Shown piece after piece: positions 61,801-64,000 of a stretch of DNA of 64,000 bases. Position 1 is the first letter of the stretch, and the number at the start of each line of letters is the position of its first letter. Where the stretch lies: assembly GCA_021234155.1 (NCBI GenBank), contig JAJEKV010000080.1, positions 4,565,989 through 4,629,988 on the forward strand. The letters run 5' to 3'. The notes beneath the pieces were generated by a model. That model had not been told where the DNA came from. It did not search any database and saw nothing but the letters and a program-made list of their open reading frames with translations. The position numbers were made by a program, and so were the translations under genes. This stretch comes from Isoetes taiwanensis. Taxonomy: Eukaryota; Streptophyta; Lycopodiopsida; Isoetales; Isoetaceae.

Positions 61801-64000
61801 CACGAGAATTGACCTTGTATAGCATGATGTTTTGTCGTTGAACGCAGGGAGCTCCGGAATGGCAAATGGGCTACCAAATAAAATAGGAATGTGAAATTTT
61901 CAGAACAGAGATTCTGGTCGGTTTGCAAAGAAAAGCACTCCATCCCTCCACGGCCGGTATCATCCCGTCTAGGCCCAATTGTTGACTCTGAGTGTGATGG
62001 AAGTGAGCTACTTTGGCGCTTCTTGGAGGTCGGTGGTCTTCTGACCCACGGAGCGTGCAGGACAATGTCAGCGTTACGAAGGTCTATTAGAGCCAAATCG
62101 CTTGATTAGGAGAGGAGGTATTGTCGTCCCCAGACCTTGAGGAGAGAAGTGGGCAAAGGCGGCCTCGGTTAGGGTCCGTTAACTGCAGGCGTCAACACCT
62201 CCCACGTCAAGTCCGCAGTTGGAGTCCGTCCGAATCACGACAAGGAGAGACCTCCAGCAATAACCAGCGTGGGTTGCAGGTTACAGTTTGCGTTTTGGGG
62301 AACTTGGTTGTTGCACTTAAGGACGGCGAAAGGCTGTAGCAGAATACGGAGCAAGGAGGCCCAGCGGAGATGGTTTGAGCTGTCCTCCTCCGTGTGCTGG
62401 CAAATGCGAGAAGTCCGGTAGCTTTGCCCGGTAACAGGAACATTCCTTAAATTCATAATTAATGCATTTATGCAATAAATTGATTTTTTTGCCGTTTGGA
62501 TTCCAAATTCATCTCGACACACAACCCAATTTTAGAAATTTTTAGGAGAGAAAGGTCTAGGTCAAAGGGTTAGCATTAGAGCGGTCGGGAACTGGCAGTT
62601 GCGGGAACAGCAGAGGCAGCACCCTCCCAAGTCCAAGCGAGGCGAGACCTTCTGGGGATCCCTCACAAGAGAGGGAGAGTCAGGACCCCCAGGCTGAGGG
62701 ATCCAAAAAGTTCCGTGACCTTCCTTGCTGGCTGCAGTGCAGCTAATGATCAACCTCGAGGCAGTTCCCCTATCAGAGTAGTTGGATCCTCCCGGGTTGG
62801 GGCTACCCCGGGGAAGGCCCAAAAGATTCGAGATGGTCAGGAGAACATCCAAAGCGGAAGTCACGAGGCCAGAGCACTTGTATAAACATGAGTGTTTTAT
62901 GCGTCCGAGACACTTAGGAAAACTCCGGAGATAGCAAGCAAACCATAAATCGTCGAGAATGGCCGAAAATTACCTAGGAAACAAGTTACAAAGGTGCGGT
63001 TTACAAAAGAAAAGCCTCCACGCCCTCCACGTGGGTATCCCATGCATCCTAGGCCAATTGACTCACAGGTGTGATGGTGACTACTTTGGCTTCTTGGAGG
63101 TGGGGTGGTCTTAAGCCTGAAACTTGGTCCCCAAAGCAATGCGGCGTTAGGAGTCCATTGGCGAGCCAAATCAGCGATTCGGAGAGGGAGGAATTAAGCC
63201 CCGTCGTCCCCGAGGGGCCTTGGGGAGAGGAAGTGGGGCAGGCCTCAGGAAGTTACAGGGTCAGCTCGGTGTCAGCACCCCCACTCCCGCGTCCAGTCAG
63301 GCGGGTCGGTAGAATCGTTAAGGAGAGGGCCTCAGCAGTAAACCCTTTGGGTTGCGAGGGTTACAAAGGTTTACTGGCGTTTGAAGTAGGGCAATTACGT
63401 TGCACTTAAGGACTGGCAGAAAGGCTGGCCAGAATAGAACAGGAGGCGGCGAGTGGGTTTGAACATCCTCCCCAGATGTGGCAAATTAGAAGTCGAGAGC
63501 TTTGCTATAAGTGTAATTAATGCATTTAATAGAAAATAAGTCCCGATTTTTTGCGGTGGTTCTAATTCATCCTCGACTGTATTAATTTTGAGGGTACGGA
63601 GAAGGTCTAGGTCAAAAGGGTTAGCATTAGAGCGGTCCGGAAGCTGACCGATTCTGCGGAACAAACCGGTGCGGCGCCCGCCCCGAGTCCCGGCGGGCCG
63701 GGACGCTGGGGATCCCTCGGGGAAGTCGAGACCAGGCGGGATCCAAAAGTTCCGGCTGACCCAGCACTTCACAGCGGCTCCCGGTGCGTTAATGACCACC
63801 CTCCCGGAGCGGTTCCTATCGGCCGTTGGATCCCTGGATTCAGGGGAGCCCCTCTTGGGAAGGCCAAAGATTCAATTAGTGGAGAACTTGTCCAGCCATG
63901 AGTGATCTGAGAGTGAAGCCTTAGCTATGTACATTATTTTGTCGTTCGAGACGCAGAGCTTTCCGAGGAATATGCATCGACAACGCAGTAATACGTAATA
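49850..64000. other. Disturbed part of the macrosatellite
   Basis: Copies up to about 49.85 kb keep long C and G runs and align cleanly. From there on, each copy differs from the others by many 1-10 bp indels and replacements concentrated in C/G runs and CG sites, while AT-rich blocks remain nearly constant. Runs such as 'ccgaggtc' become 'ctgac', 'tgag' or are lost. Ordinary repeat divergence would not be expected to be so confined to GC context. Confidence 0.6.
53264..53296 (+). promoter_or_regulatory. Example of the conserved TATA-like block in the macrosatellite
   Basis: CCTTATATAAGC followed by AGTGTTTTGTCGTT. Equivalent blocks with TGTATAA or TATAA occur in most units (for example near 49020, 50110, 51185, 54345, 56490, 58690, 59780, 60780 and 62880), always about 170-190 bp before the GTGTGATGG marker. 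This could be a transcription start region or simply a conserved AT patch. Confidence 0.3.

Larger units (their letters stand above)
48215..64000. repeat. Macrosatellite array, ~1,066-bp unit, about 15 copies, runs off the window
   Basis: The marker GTGTGATGGAAGTGAGCTAC (or variant) lies at about 49206, 50275, 51365, 52440, 53461, 54540, 55617, 56692, 57781, 58883, 59965, 60972, 61992 and 63069, a mean spacing of 1,066 bp (range about 1,007-1,102). All copies are head to tail. Each unit has an AT-rich block ('cattcataaatt.gcaattaatgcatt'), a block 'ggtctaggtcaaagggttagcattagagcg', a TATA-like block 'ccttgtataa..gtgttttgtcgtt' and a CTCCC-rich block. The first unit begins truncated at about 48215 within 'ggtcttc...ggcaatgtcg'. 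The many ORFs here are not conserved between units, so I call no genes. Confidence 0.93.

Overview
The window looks like a stretch of a large, repeat-rich land-plant nuclear genome. The support is plant-type retrotransposon domains (a zf-RVT LINE tail, a DUF4283-like LINE ORF1, a Ty3/gypsy pol fragment), a BAHD acyltransferase relic, intron-like spacing and very low gene density. A fern, lycophyte or gymnosperm would fit, but nothing here fixes the lineage. I see no intact host gene that I can name. Almost every recognisable coding stretch is a broken relic of a host gene or transposable element.

Layout. 0-5 kb: CG-rich palindromic repeats, a SNF2-type helicase relic at 2.1-2.55 kb and a CG-rich tandem block at 3.8-4.3 kb. 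5-15 kb: AT-rich DNA with an isolated LINE 3' end at 5.1 kb, small duplications, a GC-rich island with an unidentified ORF at 7.3 kb, and otherwise little. 15.9-16.7 kb: a 5'-truncated LINE insertion with poly-A tail and perfect target-site duplication. 17-24 kb: degenerate minisatellite, a probable copia-type LTR, and a minus-strand gypsy pol fragment. 24.3-24.8 kb: a non-autonomous element with long terminal inverted repeats. 26.3-26.9 kb: BAHD relic. 28.6-30.4 kb: a pogo/Tigger-like DDE transposase relic on the minus strand. 32.1-34.3 kb: a LINE ORF1 relic. 35.2-41.35 kb: two related minus-strand LINEs alternating with three long (GA)n arrays. 41.4-42.0 kb: a 19-bp minisatellite. 44.4-45.4 kb: a repeat-rich GC segment ending in a decayed histone H3-like gene. 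45.6-46.5 kb: a ~228-bp tandem repeat, followed by a tRNA-like SINE head. 48.2 kb to the end: at least 15.8 kb of a ~1,066-bp macrosatellite that continues past the window.

Most interesting points. (1) Both (GA)n-associated LINEs abut (GA)n microsatellite at both ends. This suggests a LINE family that inserts into (GA/TC)n targets. Its 3' ends share a conserved module followed by a pentanucleotide tail that differs in each copy. (2) The macrosatellite keeps a TATA-like block in most units, but from about 49.9 kb onward its units are disturbed by small indels and short words resembling the human Alu consensus. That pattern may be a sequencing or basecalling artefact over methylated repeats. 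(3) Several relics carry premature stops explainable as C-to-T changes in CAG or CGA codons, as expected from deamination of methylated cytosine in silenced plant DNA.
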